A DNA stretch of 64,000 nucleotides from Candidatus Sulfopaludibacter sp. SbA3 (lineage in GTDB: Bacteria > Acidobacteriota > Terriglobia > Bryobacterales > Bryobacteraceae): NCBI GenBank assembly GCA_945890485.1, contig CAMDCN010000008.1:186001-250000 (forward strand). The letters run 5' to 3'. Below are positions 52,676-61,734 of this stretch, in pieces (within the stretch, counting starts at the first letter, position 1; each line of letters starts with the position of its first letter). The notes beneath the pieces are model-generated. The model had not been told where the DNA came from, did no database searches, and saw only the letters and a program-made list of their open reading frames with translations. Both the position numbers and the translations under genes were made by a program.

Positions 52676-55156
52676 CTACGCCGGCTGCGCTTCGAGTCGC
52701 CGGTGGTACTCCTCATACCGCGTGGCGGGATCATGAAACCGCACGGTGTAGTCTCCGGGGCCCGGCACCGGCGCCGCAAATTTGTTGCCCGTCATCCGCA
52801 GGCTGTAAAGCACGCGCCCTTCGGCGTCCCGCACCTCGGCCACGCATCGTGTCCGCCCCGTCAACTCCGGCAGCCGGTAGGCCGAGCGCGGCATGTCGGT
52901 AATCGTCAGCGGCCAGCCCGGATACGGCTTGTCGCCCTTCGCGATACTCGCCCAACGCGGCCAGTTCGTCAGCGTAATCTTGTGGTCCGCCCGCGAAATC
53001 TCCACGACGCCGAACCCCGGCGCCCGGTTGTTCAGCGCCGTCGGAAGCACCCCGAACTGCATCGGATTCGCCACTGCGTGCACCGTGATCTTGTTCCCGA
53101 ATCCGTCCGTAAACTCGCCCGTATTCCGCGGGCTGTGGGGCAGGGGATTGCGGCCTGGCTTGGGCGGAAACCACCGCCGGGGGAAGATGTTCGAGATCGC
53201 CGGGGTGCAGAGCGCAAACGGCCCGTCGTTCCAATCGTCGATGCCGTACTGCACCGTGCTGCCCAAATGCTGGTCCCCGGCAATATGAAACGCGCTCGCT
53301 TGCCGGATCAGTCGTAGCGCCTTATTGCGCCCGTGCTGTGGCCACCCGTTCGAATCGTGGTCCATCGTGGGGATTTCGCCCTCGCCGTACTCCCCCGGCT
53401 TCAGCACGGGCAATTTGGTGGTCACGGCGTCCGTCAGCGCCGGCGCAGGCAGCGTGGCCAAGGTACAGAAAATTGTCGCGCTGACGGCGCACTTCATCCA
53501 GATCCCGTTCGACCAATCCAGCGCCCAGTCCGCCAAAAACTGCTCCTGCCGGGCTCCCAGCAGTTCGGCCGTCGGTGAATCGAGCCCTTTCCAGTCCGGA
53601 TTTTGCGGGAAGCCGTTGACGATCCGGGCGTCCGGCAGCACCGTTTTGGGCGCCGTCTTCCACTTTCGGTCTTCAATCAGCGCGAAACTGATTCCGCCCC
53701 AAACCAGATGGCTGTAGAGCACCGCGATGTTCTGTTCTACCGGCGCCTTCTCCGGAGGGTCCGGCAGATGGCTCGATTGGGTCCGTTGCACGAGGTTTAC
53801 CCACGGAGCCGGCATCGTGTAGCCACCCGAGTCCTGGCCCGGCTGACCCTGTCCTTCGGCCCGCCGCCCGCCCGCGCCCCACACGTTCCCATGAAACACG
53901 TCATGATCGTCCGGCAGGCAGACGCACGGTGTATTCCGCGTCAACTCGCCCCACGCCCAGCCAAACAAGTACCACTTTCGCAGGTAGTCGAGCCGGGCTG
54001 CCGGCGCGGGCGTCCGCTGAATGCCGTAGTCGCCGTTCCGTTCGTAGATCTGGTCGCCCGTAAAGAACAGAATGTCCGGCCGCACCGTCTTTAAGTTTTC
54101 AAAGATTGGCGTATGCGGATAGCCGTAATCCCCCTGACAGGTCAACGCGCCAATCGTCAGCTTTGCCTTGTCGTTCGGTTCCCGCGGGATCGTCCCCGCG
54201 AGCCGGGCGGATCCGTATCGCACTTCATAAGGCGTATCAGCGGCCGCATCCCAATTCACTCGGAATGTCGCCGTCGCCGAGTCCCGATCCACCGCTGCCG
54301 ACCCCAACTTCCGCGCTCCCGCGAAGAGCTCCACGGTTGCATTGGGCTCGTCCAACGGCGCCAACTGCACGGTCATCTTAAGAACCTTGTTCGACACGGT
54401 GAACTGGTTGAACAACAGCGGCCCCCAAGCCCGCTCGGGCCTTGCCGCCACCTGCGTGCCGGATACCTTCAGGTTCCGAAACCAGTACCGCACATTCCCG
54501 CCGCGCTCGGTAAACGGCCTCGCCGCGAAGCCGAAATCGGCCGCCGTCGACCGTTCCGGGGACCGCCGTACCGGCCCGTGCGAACAGACGACAGCTACCA
54601 ACCCCGGAATCCAGTCCGCCGGCACCCGTTCCCGCTTGTACTCGGAAAGCACGGGGCCAGTGGGGTCGAATGCCGTCAAGGTCAGCGTACCTGGTTCGGC
54701 GGTGAGCCGGAGCCGGACCGGCTTTGACGGATCGAGTGTCGCCGTGGAGTTCGAAAGGTCGGCAATAAACAATCGTCCATCGGTGGTTACGCCGCAGTTT
54801 ACCCCTCGCCCGAATATCGCGTCGTCCCGATAGTCGCCGAAGTTGCCGCGCATGCCGATTCGCAGCCCCGCCCAACCTTCGTTCATCTTGGTGGCGGGAT
54901 CCAGCGGGCCCATTTCCACTTCCACCAGTACCGTTCCCGGAGCAGCCAGAACCTCTTGCGTTAGGAGCGCGACCGACCGGTCTCCGCCCGAGACAATGCA
55001 CTCCATCCGGCCATCGTGCAGTTGCCAATCCTGCAGTGGGTTGGCCCAATACTCTGGTCCAATCCAAGGACGGGTGACGCCGCTGGGTAATGTGGTTTGG
55101 GCTAGGGCGGGCGTGGCGAGGGCAATGGTCCGAAGGAGTTCGCGGCGGGTGGGCAT
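52676..55156 (-). CDS. PhoD-like phosphatase/phosphodiesterase, exported
   Basis: An 826-residue protein with a twin-Arg-like leader ('MPTRRELLRTIAL'). An N-terminal beta-rich region of about 250 residues may bind a ligand or sugar. The PhoD-type metallophosphatase domain spans about 330-720, with metal ligands visible in 'FFTGDQIYERN' (near 365), 'CLPDDHDVFHGN' (near 413) and 'HIAGDQHLGS' (near 622). PhoD enzymes hydrolyse phosphate mono- and diesters outside the cell using Ca2+/Fe3+. The family here is an atypical long version, so substrate is uncertain. It lies downstream of the TonB receptor with a terminator between. Confidence 0.85.
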   Translation of the reverse strand: MPTRRELLRTIALATPALAQTTLPSGVTRPWIGPEYWANPLQDWQLHDGRMECIVSGGDRSVALLTQEVLAAPGTVLVEVEMGPLDPATKMNEGWAGLRIGMRGNFGDYRDDAIFGRGVNCGVTTDGRLFIADLSNSTATLDPSKPVRLRLTAEPGTLTLTAFDPTGPVLSEYKRERVPADWIPGLVAVVCSHGPVRRSPERSTAADFGFAARPFTERGGNVRYWFRNLKVSGTQVAARPERAWGPLLFNQFTVSNKVLKMTVQLAPLDEPNATVELFAGARKLGSAAVDRDSATATFRVNWDAAADTPYEVRYGSARLAGTIPREPNDKAKLTIGALTCQGDYGYPHTPIFENLKTVRPDILFFTGDQIYERNGDYGIQRTPAPAARLDYLRKWYLFGWAWGELTRNTPCVCLPDDHDVFHGNVWGAGGRRAEGQGQPGQDSGGYTMPAPWVNLVQRTQSSHLPDPPEKAPVEQNIAVLYSHLVWGGISFALIEDRKWKTAPKTVLPDARIVNGFPQNPDWKGLDSPTAELLGARQEQFLADWALDWSNGIWMKCAVSATIFCTLATLPAPALTDAVTTKLPVLKPGEYGEGEIPTMDHDSNGWPQHGRNKALRLIRQASAFHIAGDQHLGSTVQYGIDDWNDGPFALCTPAISNIFPRRWFPPKPGRNPLPHSPRNTGEFTDGFGNKITVHAVANPMQFGVLPTALNNRAPGFGVVEISRADHKITLTNWPRWASIAKGDKPYPGWPLTITDMPRSAYRLPELTGRTRCVAEVRDAEGRVLYSLRMTGNKFAAPVPGPGDYTVRFHDPATRYEEYHRRLEAQPA

Positions 55157-55176
55157 GAGTTCCTAAACTAGCAAAG

Positions 55177-55206
55177 AAAAGGGCCACTCCGAAGAGTGGC
55201 CCTTTT
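55177..55206 (-). terminator. intrinsic terminator of the TonB-dependent receptor gene
   Basis: AAAAGGGCCACTC (55177-55189) and GAGTGGCCCTTTT (55194-55206) form a perfect 13-bp stem with a CGAA tetraloop on the plus strand. Read on the minus strand the stem is followed by TTTTCTTT. It comes 20 bases after the receptor stop and before the PhoD-like gene start, so the two genes are separately expressed. Confidence 0.9.
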
Positions 55207-55226
55207 CCAACAACAACTAAAACCAG

Positions 55227-58200
55227 TTAGAAGATCACTTTTGCGCTCATCAGCATCGTGCGGTTGCCGGGGTTCGTGGTGTTCGACCCGAAGATCGGGG
55301 AGTTCATCGTCGCCACCGGATTGCCAAACGTGTATTGATTAAACGCGTTGATCATGTCATTGCGTAGTTGCAGTTTCACGCGCTCGCCAATCTGGAAATT
55401 TTTGAACAGGCCCAGATTCCAGTTTGCGAACTTCGGCCCGCGGAACGTGTTGCGTCCCAGGTTGCCGAAGACCGCCGACGAGTTCGCCAGCGGTACACCG
55501 GCCGCGTTCAGCGTGGTCGTCACAATGCCGGTGCCGTTGATGGGCAGCACAAACGTCCGGAGGTTTCCCGAAACGCTGTCGCCCGCAAACGCTCCACCAG
55601 GGTTCACGTTCGGTCGGGCCGGGGCCGCCGAACCGATGCCGTTAGTGTCCACGCCAGTACGAATAGTGAAGGGCTGGCCGCTCTGGATGTCGTAAATGCC
55701 GCTCATCTGCCAGCCCCCAAACACTTGCTTGCCGACCTTGTTCCAACCCGAATCGCTCTTGAGCCATGGCACTTCGTAGTTCCAATAGACAACGAAGCGA
55801 TGCGGACGATCAAAAACCGACCTCGACCACTCATTCCGGTAGTCGAAGAAGTTCTGCGGGACCTGCGGACTCGAGTTTGTGATGTCCGCTACGCCAAGCG
55901 ACTCGTCGTTGTCCGACCAATTGCCAGAGAACGTGTAGTTCCCGCCAAATAGCAGACCTTTCGAGAAACGCTTGTCGAAACGGATGTACCCGGCGTGGTA
56001 CTCGCCATTTGCCGTTGTTTCAATCGTCGTCCGCGCGCCCCAAGCTGGATTCAGCCGGCGGGAAGCCGCGGGGTTGGCGCCGGTTACGCCCGGCAAACCG
56101 GGAATGCTATTGGCGTTATTGCTTGCCCGAACTTGAGCGGCTTGCGCCTCGGTCAGAATGCCCGGGTTCAACTGGCCCTGCCGTACGCCATGGTAGCTGC
56201 GATTGCCCGAATACCCGAGTTCCAACTGGAAGCCGGATCCCAACTGCCGTTGAATCGAAAGGCTCCAGATGTGCGAGGTCGGCGATTCCAGACTCTCCGG
56301 AGCGTTGACGTAGGCCAAGCGCGGGTCAAAGCCCGGCGCGGCGCCCGTGCGAAGGCTCGGCCACGCGTTGACAAGCTGCGTCCGGTCCAATGTTGAAGTG
56401 CGCACACGCGGGAAGTTGCTGGCCGTCACGGTAAGGATGTTGAAGAAGAGGTAGTCGTAGGTCATCCCGTATCCGCCACGAATTACGGTACGGTCCTGAC
56501 CAAGCAACTTGCCCTTTAAGCCGCCCGTACCCGAGGGGCTATAAGCGAAACCAAACCTCGGCGCAAGATTGTTCCGGTCGTTCCGGGCGGGTCCGGGAAC
56601 CCCGGCGCTCAAACTTTGCGCATCGGTCGCGCCGAATGCGCCGAATGGGATGTTCGACGTCTCGTAGCGAAGGCCCAAGTTCAGCGTCAAATTGTTGCGC
56701 ACCTTCCAGTCGTCCTGGAAGAAGTAGGCCTGCTGGTGCTGCCGCGCGTCAAAGCTGGCCACGTCCAAGGCTACAGTCAGCGTTGCCGGACGGCCGTTGA
56801 GAAAGTCGGCGAAATTGTCAAAGGTAAAGGCGCCCTTCGAGTTAAAGGCAGCGTTATTCACCAGCTTCAGGTAGCCGTAGTTGATTCCCATACGCAGCGA
56901 GTGGCGCCCCAGATTCTTCGTTAAAGTGTCCTGGAATTGATATTGGTTCTGCACACGCCCCTGCGGGAAGTTCGTGGCGCCACCGATGGTAAAGAATCCA
57001 GAAATGGCACTGGTTGGCGAGGTTGGGTCGTTCTCCGGGAAGCCAAGCTCACCCTTCACATAGGCAAAACGGAATTCGTTCACCGTGCTGGCGTTTACTG
57101 TCCACGTGTCGCTGGCCGCATGGTTCTGCCGTCGAATTGCCTGAGCACCGCTGAAAATCTGGCCGAACTGCAAGTTACTCGTGACGTCTGGCTGAATGCG
57201 ATCGTCAATCGTATACCGGTAGCTCAACTGGTGGCTATCGCTCAACTTGTGGTCAATGCGGTAGACACCGTACCAGAAGTTGTACGGGTTGGCCAACGGT
57301 ATGTTGATCGTGCCGACTTGAACGTTGACGTTGTTGACAGCTACGTTCCGCAGGTTGGTATACCCGGGGTTCAGGCCGTGGATCTGGGTCAGGAAGCCCA
57401 GGCCTCCAAGCGCCGCCTGCCGGCTGGCCGCGGTCTGGTCCGGGCCCAACGGTATCGAACTCAACGTCTGAAAACCTGCCTGAGTCGGGATTGTGGCGGA
57501 GGTTGAGTTGCGCGCGTCCGCCGCCTCGCGTCGCCGATTAGCTTCGATCAGGGCGAAGAAGAAGGTCCGATCCTTGATGATCCGACCGCTGACCGTACCG
57601 CCGGCCTGGTTCTGGTTGAAGCGCGGCGTGGCCGTCAGGCCCGCCCTCTGATTCAACAGGTTCACCGGTTCCATCCAGTTGGCGCGATAGTAGTCGAACA
57701 CGCTGCCGTGAAACTGGTTGCCACCGCTCTTCGTGATTACGCTGATCTGAGCGCCGCTCGAGCGGCCGAACTCTGCCGAATAGGGCGAGGTCTGCACCTG
57801 AAATTGGTCTACCGCTTCCGGAATCACCCGGAGATTGGCGATCGTCACCGACGGGTCATTGTTGTCGACTCCGTCAAGCATGAAGTTGTTGTTGCGAGCA
57901 CGTTGGCCGTTAGCGGAAATGCCGGTCGATCCGGGGCCACGGGTCGCCGTTGGCGCCAGCAAGCTAAGGAGATTCACGTCTCGGGTTGCACCGGAGAGGG
58001 GGGCTTCGTTGACGAACTTCGACTGAAAAGTGCGTTCGACGGTCGCTGTTGATCTGGAAAGCTCAACGCCAACTGGCGGTTCCGTGACTTCGACGACGGT
58101 TGCCGCAGCGCCCACGGTCAGCGAGGGGCTGATAGTAACCTCTGCTCCGGTGTTGACTTGCACGCTTGATACGACATACGTTTCAAACCCTGATTTCCGA

Positions 58201-58439
58201 AACTCGATCCGGTATGCCCCCGGTTCGATACCGATAATCCGGTAAACGCCGGTATCGTTCGATTCGGCATCGCGTTCGATACCGGTTGCGAGACTTTTGA
58301 TTTTGATGGCCACGCCCGGGGCAGAAGCGCCCGAAGGGTCGGTGACGACTCCAGTGAAAGAACCTCTGGTCATTTGCGCTTGCGCAGCAAGACCCAAGGC
58401 GAGAAGGGCGCATATGGCCCTCATCGAATGGTTGAACAT
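55227..58439 (-). CDS. TonB-dependent receptor, Oar/CarboxypepD-reg type
   Basis: A 1070-residue outer-membrane protein typical of Acidobacteria: signal peptide (about 1-21), an N-terminal carboxypeptidase-regulatory-like beta-sandwich ('GVVTDPSGASAPGVAIKI', about 28-105), a plug domain ('FMLDGVDNNDPSV', 'FQVQTSPYSAEFGRSSGAQI') and a long beta-barrel ending in the aromatic signal 'SAKVIF'. Oar-like receptors import large substrates or serve adhesion and protein export. ATG 58439 is the start; an earlier in-frame start at 58523 would lie in the leader, downstream of the promoter. Confidence 0.92.
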   Translation of the reverse strand: MFNHSMRAICALLALGLAAQAQMTRGSFTGVVTDPSGASAPGVAIKIKSLATGIERDAESNDTGVYRIIGIEPGAYRIEFRKSGFETYVVSSVQVNTGAEVTISPSLTVGAAATVVEVTEPPVGVELSRSTATVERTFQSKFVNEAPLSGATRDVNLLSLLAPTATRGPGSTGISANGQRARNNNFMLDGVDNNDPSVTIANLRVIPEAVDQFQVQTSPYSAEFGRSSGAQISVITKSGGNQFHGSVFDYYRANWMEPVNLLNQRAGLTATPRFNQNQAGGTVSGRIIKDRTFFFALIEANRRREAADARNSTSATIPTQAGFQTLSSIPLGPDQTAASRQAALGGLGFLTQIHGLNPGYTNLRNVAVNNVNVQVGTINIPLANPYNFWYGVYRIDHKLSDSHQLSYRYTIDDRIQPDVTSNLQFGQIFSGAQAIRRQNHAASDTWTVNASTVNEFRFAYVKGELGFPENDPTSPTSAISGFFTIGGATNFPQGRVQNQYQFQDTLTKNLGRHSLRMGINYGYLKLVNNAAFNSKGAFTFDNFADFLNGRPATLTVALDVASFDARQHQQAYFFQDDWKVRNNLTLNLGLRYETSNIPFGAFGATDAQSLSAGVPGPARNDRNNLAPRFGFAYSPSGTGGLKGKLLGQDRTVIRGGYGMTYDYLFFNILTVTASNFPRVRTSTLDRTQLVNAWPSLRTGAAPGFDPRLAYVNAPESLESPTSHIWSLSIQRQLGSGFQLELGYSGNRSYHGVRQGQLNPGILTEAQAAQVRASNNANSIPGLPGVTGANPAASRRLNPAWGARTTIETTANGEYHAGYIRFDKRFSKGLLFGGNYTFSGNWSDNDESLGVADITNSSPQVPQNFFDYRNEWSRSVFDRPHRFVVYWNYEVPWLKSDSGWNKVGKQVFGGWQMSGIYDIQSGQPFTIRTGVDTNGIGSAAPARPNVNPGGAFAGDSVSGNLRTFVLPINGTGIVTTTLNAAGVPLANSSAVFGNLGRNTFRGPKFANWNLGLFKNFQIGERVKLQLRNDMINAFNQYTFGNPVATMNSPIFGSNTTNPGNRTMLMSAKVIF

Positions 58440-58494
58440 AGTTTGCTTGACAACTCCAAGGTAATGGGAACGTGAGACTAACGGCTTCGTCAGT

Positions 58495-58517
58495 CCACCA
58501 CTCATGTCAGGTGGTGG
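58495..58517. promoter_or_regulatory. hairpin in the receptor mRNA leader
   Basis: CCACCAC (58495-58501) and GTGGTGG (58511-58517) pair around a 9-base loop. It lies between the predicted promoter and the receptor start, so the mRNA would carry it near its 5' end, possibly protecting it or controlling translation. Confidence 0.4.
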
Positions 58518-58536
58518 ATCCACGCCTTTTAATCCT

Positions 58537-58564
58537 ATTGTAGTGTTTTTGATTCAACAAACAA
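58537..58564 (-). promoter_or_regulatory. sigma-70-like promoter of the TonB-dependent receptor
   Basis: On the minus strand TTGTTT (58564-58559) and TACAAT (58542-58537) are spaced by 16 bases in an A/T-rich stretch that stands out from the G+C-rich surroundings. It predicts a transcript starting near 58530 with a leader of about 90 bases. Confidence 0.55.
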
Positions 58565-58891
58565 TGCAAAAGTTGTCGAATTGTCTTGCCAAGTCATTGA
58601 TATGTCTGAATGTGCTCCCGGCCGGAGCGGGAAGCGTGTGGTCCGGATTCCGGACGCACGCCCTGCTTGGACGCGGTTGCGGAGACCTTGCCCGTGCAAA
58701 GCGGGCCCGGATCGACGTTATTTCCAGCTGTCTGCAATGGCGCAAAAAAGAGGTCCCGCAACCAGTTCGTGGACAAAGTGAGATCAACATTTACCCGCCC
58801 AAGTGCGTGGCGGCGATGAGGGACTATTCCTGTGCTGCTCATAGGGGACCTACGCAGTCCGCCGTGCCTTCCGCGACGCCAGACATTCGGC

Positions 58892-59944
58892 CTAGCTAAA
58901 AATCGCCACCTCTATCGGCGCCTTTCCCGTCGCGATCGTTCTCACCACCTGATCGTTCACGGCGTCAATCACCGAAACCGAGTTCGAATCGAAGTTGCTC
59001 ACGTAGGCGAACGTCCCCCCCGAACTCAGCACAATCGAATACGGATTCGTGCCCACCGCGATCCGTGTCAATATCGAATAGTCCCCCGTATTCAACACCA
59101 CCACGCTCCCCGGCGTCGCCGCCGGCGCACTGGTCACGTACGCCCTCGTCCCCGTCGGATTGAAAGCCACTGCCACCGGGTTGGGCACATTGCGCAGCAC
59201 CGTGCTCACCGTGTCTGAAAGGGTGTCTATCACATAGATCGCACCACTGGCCGTTGGGGCCCAGAGCAACGAACCGTCCGGCGAGATCGCGATCTTCGAC
59301 GGAGTCCCCGGGGTGCTGATCGTCGCGACCACCTGCCCCGCGGCTACATCGATCACCGAAATCGAGTTCCGCGCCTCGTTGGCGACGTACACCTTCTTGC
59401 CGTCCTCGGAAACCGCCACCCCATAAGGCGCGCTCCCGCTTTCGAGTTGAATCGTCTTGCTCAGCCGGCTATCCGCCGTCGTGACGATCGATACCGAGTG
59501 CGAAGCCGCGTTCGTGATCGCCAGGAACTGCCCGTTGGGAGGCGCCGCGATCAGGCTCGGCTGTTGGCCCAAGGTCACCTTCGAAAGCACGGCGCCGTTT
59601 TCCGGATTGATGATTACCAGGGTGTTGTCATCCAGCGTCATGGCGATCCTGGCCGTGTCGGTCGTCGCTGCCGCACCGTCGAACAGCAACTCCGGGAAGA
59701 GGAAAAACGCCAGGACGCCTAGGGCTCGGTTCGCACTGAGGTATGGATTCGGCGATGCCAGCACGGTTCCGAAGATCATCAGGGCGAAGGCGTCGAGATG
59801 CAGGCCCACAAACATTCGCTGCAACAGATCGTTGCTTGCCAAAATCGGGTTGATGCATCGCAGCGTCGTGCAACTCGTCGAGTACGTGGCCGCGCCCACC
59901 GCCACTCCCGCCAGGAGAGATCGTCTTGTCAGTTGGTTCTTCAT
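58892..59944 (-). CDS. YncE-like beta-propeller protein, Tat-type leader
   Basis: A 350-residue protein with a twin-Arg leader ('LTRRSLLAG'), a hydrophobic stretch (about 45-85) and a seven-bladed YVTN/YncE propeller (about 95-350) with repeats such as 'PYGVAVSEDGKKVYVANEA', 'SKIAISPDGSLLWAP' and 'AYVSNFDSNSVSVIDA'. Such proteins occur in the periplasm or on the surface; they bind DNA, metals or proteins in different cases, so no function is assigned. It follows the TIGR03437 gene after 15 bases and is probably cotranscribed. Confidence 0.82.
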   Translation of the reverse strand: MKNQLTRRSLLAGVAVGAATYSTSCTTLRCINPILASNDLLQRMFVGLHLDAFALMIFGTVLASPNPYLSANRALGVLAFFLFPELLFDGAAATTDTARIAMTLDDNTLVIINPENGAVLSKVTLGQQPSLIAAPPNGQFLAITNAASHSVSIVTTADSRLSKTIQLESGSAPYGVAVSEDGKKVYVANEARNSISVIDVAAGQVVATISTPGTPSKIAISPDGSLLWAPTASGAIYVIDTLSDTVSTVLRNVPNPVAVAFNPTGTRAYVTSAPAATPGSVVVLNTGDYSILTRIAVGTNPYSIVLSSGGTFAYVSNFDSNSVSVIDAVNDQVVRTIATGKAPIEVAIFS

Positions 59945-59959
59945 GGTGCGAATGGTCCC

Positions 59960-61603
59960 TTAGCGAAAGATCACGGTTTTCGACTGGATGTCCACGGCAA
60001 ACCCGGAGCCGGCATCCAATCCGGTGGCCGATAGATCCTTCTGATCAGAAAGCAGGGTAATGAACAGGACGCCCGGGGAACGCAGTACGCGCGAACGCGT
60101 AGGCTGAATGTTTCCCAGCATAACGGCGGGCACCGAAAAGCTCTCGGCCTGCGCCGGAACCCGGCAAAGGAACATCGCGCTGCTATTCGTTGGCAGGTCG
60201 ACTCCGATGCCTCCCACGAATACCGGCCGCGATCCCCCACCCGAGAACCGGAACTCTACCGGGCGGCTCCGATCTACAGTGGCAAATGTATCGCGGTTGC
60301 TCCACGAAACCCCCGCCGGCGACGCCAGCGTCACTTCGAACGCCCCGACGTCGGCACCCCCTGCCGCTCGCAATGTGGCGTTCCCCGTCGTATAAAACAA
60401 GGGCTGATTTGCTATGCCCGGCAGCTCGCCGTTCACCCCAACGAGCGTCGAGCCATTCACCGCCACCGGTCCACGGCCTCCCGTCGCCGTCACCGCTCCG
60501 GCGTTCAGTGCCCGGCCCGGCGCCCGCAGCAGGCCACTCCCGCTCAAAAGGTCCCCTGTCGCCGTATAGGTGCTGCAAGACCCTGGAGGCGGCAGGGCGA
60601 CCAAGGGATCGTAGCTGAAAGGCATGCCGGCCGGCTGCGTCAGAAATACAGAGGCGAAGTCTCCGGTGAAGTCCCGGTTGGTCGGAACGCTTGTATCCGC
60701 GCGCATTCGGAAGCGGGTCGCCGCCGCTAGGCCCGTCTTCTTTCCGGCCGCGAAGGCCGTCGCTAGTGGGTTGGCGCTATCCACGCACGCTCCGCCTTCC
60801 CGTCGCACCGCCATCGTCACCGAATTGCTGACCGCCCCGCCGCTGCGCAACTGCACCGGCACAAAACAGCCCTCCGGCGTATCCGCGGGAATCTCGAACA
60901 CAATCTGGTCCACTGCCGCGCAACAAGGCGCCCGTCCGGCATACAGCAGGTTCGTTACAGCCTTATTGCCTACGAAAACCTGTACGCCAGTGTTGAGCGT
61001 CCCCACCGGGGGCGCCACATTATCCGCGGAGGTGATGGGACCCAGGCCCGTGCCCCAAAGCGTCACCACCTGTCCCGGCTTCACGGAGTTCAACGATGAG
61101 TTGATTGGCTGATCCGCCGCGCTCACATAGTTTTGAAAGATGCCTGGTCCCGCTCCGTACCCCGTCGCGGTAAACAGCCCCGGGCTGTTGGGCGCGATTC
61201 GTACCGGCGCCAGATTGCTGCGCGCCCCGCTAAACGTGACTTGCAACGACGCCAGCCCTAACGGGGCGTTCGACGGCAGAATCGCGTTGATCTGGGTCGC
61301 GCTGACGTAGATCGGATAGACATCCACCGATCGAGCCCCCTGCGTTACCCGGATCGACACGCCCTGCAGAGTCGCGCCCAGCGGAAACGCCGTGGCCTGC
61401 GCCGGGACGGCCGGGCCCAGGCTGCGGCCAAAAATCGAGAACATCGAACCCTGTGCCAAAGCTCCGCCGGGTAACCCCGGCTGCATATAGCTCGCTGCGT
61501 TGAGGATGCTGTTGGGAGGGAGGAAGGGCTGAGCAAATGCCCCGCACGTGAAGACGAGAACCAGCAGACTGGGGCGAAGAAGAGACGGACCTGACACTGT
61601 CAA
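59960..61603 (-). CDS. exported TIGR03437 family protein (Solibacter type)
   Basis: A 547-residue secreted protein with a signal peptide (about 1-24). The region from about 33 to 270 is the TIGR03437 domain: 'ILNAASYMQPGLPGGALAQG', 'SIFGRSLGP', 'PGQVVTLWGTGLGPITS' and 'VFVGNKAVTNLLYAG'. This domain is strongly expanded in Solibacter-like Acidobacteria, usually at the C-terminus of large surface proteins; here it is near the N-terminus and is followed by a beta-rich region of about 250 residues. The start may be TTG 61603 or GTG 61597; neither has a good ribosome site. Role unknown, probably surface. Confidence 0.85.
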   Translation of the reverse strand: MTVSGPSLLRPSLLVLVFTCGAFAQPFLPPNSILNAASYMQPGLPGGALAQGSMFSIFGRSLGPAVPAQATAFPLGATLQGVSIRVTQGARSVDVYPIYVSATQINAILPSNAPLGLASLQVTFSGARSNLAPVRIAPNSPGLFTATGYGAGPGIFQNYVSAADQPINSSLNSVKPGQVVTLWGTGLGPITSADNVAPPVGTLNTGVQVFVGNKAVTNLLYAGRAPCCAAVDQIVFEIPADTPEGCFVPVQLRSGGAVSNSVTMAVRREGGACVDSANPLATAFAAGKKTGLAAATRFRMRADTSVPTNRDFTGDFASVFLTQPAGMPFSYDPLVALPPPGSCSTYTATGDLLSGSGLLRAPGRALNAGAVTATGGRGPVAVNGSTLVGVNGELPGIANQPLFYTTGNATLRAAGGADVGAFEVTLASPAGVSWSNRDTFATVDRSRPVEFRFSGGGSRPVFVGGIGVDLPTNSSAMFLCRVPAQAESFSVPAVMLGNIQPTRSRVLRSPGVLFITLLSDQKDLSATGLDAGSGFAVDIQSKTVIFR

Positions 61604-61734
61604 AATAGCGGCTCCGTGTAGTTGCGATCATGCTGTACGCTCGCAAGAATCACGAAGGCGCCGGTCTGAATCCGGCACGTTCGGGCGCACAGCCGCCCCA
61701 GTGTATAACATGTGGCGCACCGGCGTACGACGAT

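Larger units (their letters stand above)
58440..58891. other. 452-base non-coding region upstream of the TonB receptor, with stacked hairpins
   Basis: No gene is supported. The left part holds the receptor leader and promoter (listed separately). Further up are two adjacent inverted repeats: GCTCC/GGAGC with a 5-base loop (58614-58628) and a larger one (58634-58661) made of GTCCGGA-T-TCCGGAC flanked by GCGTG and CACGC. They lie 50-100 bases upstream of the -35 box and could be regulator sites or a terminator for transcription from the YncE/TIGR03437 side. Confidence 0.5.

Noticed and set aside
61651-61710. Two small hairpins on the plus strand with a GGT...GAATCC / CCCCAGTGTATAAC pattern that recalls the core of a cobalamin riboswitch, or a mutated tRNA T-arm
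   Set aside because: The 5' GGGAA element and the B12 box are missing, no tRNA acceptor or anticodon arm fits, and no plus-strand gene lies downstream. A covariance-model scan of 61560-61760 would settle it.
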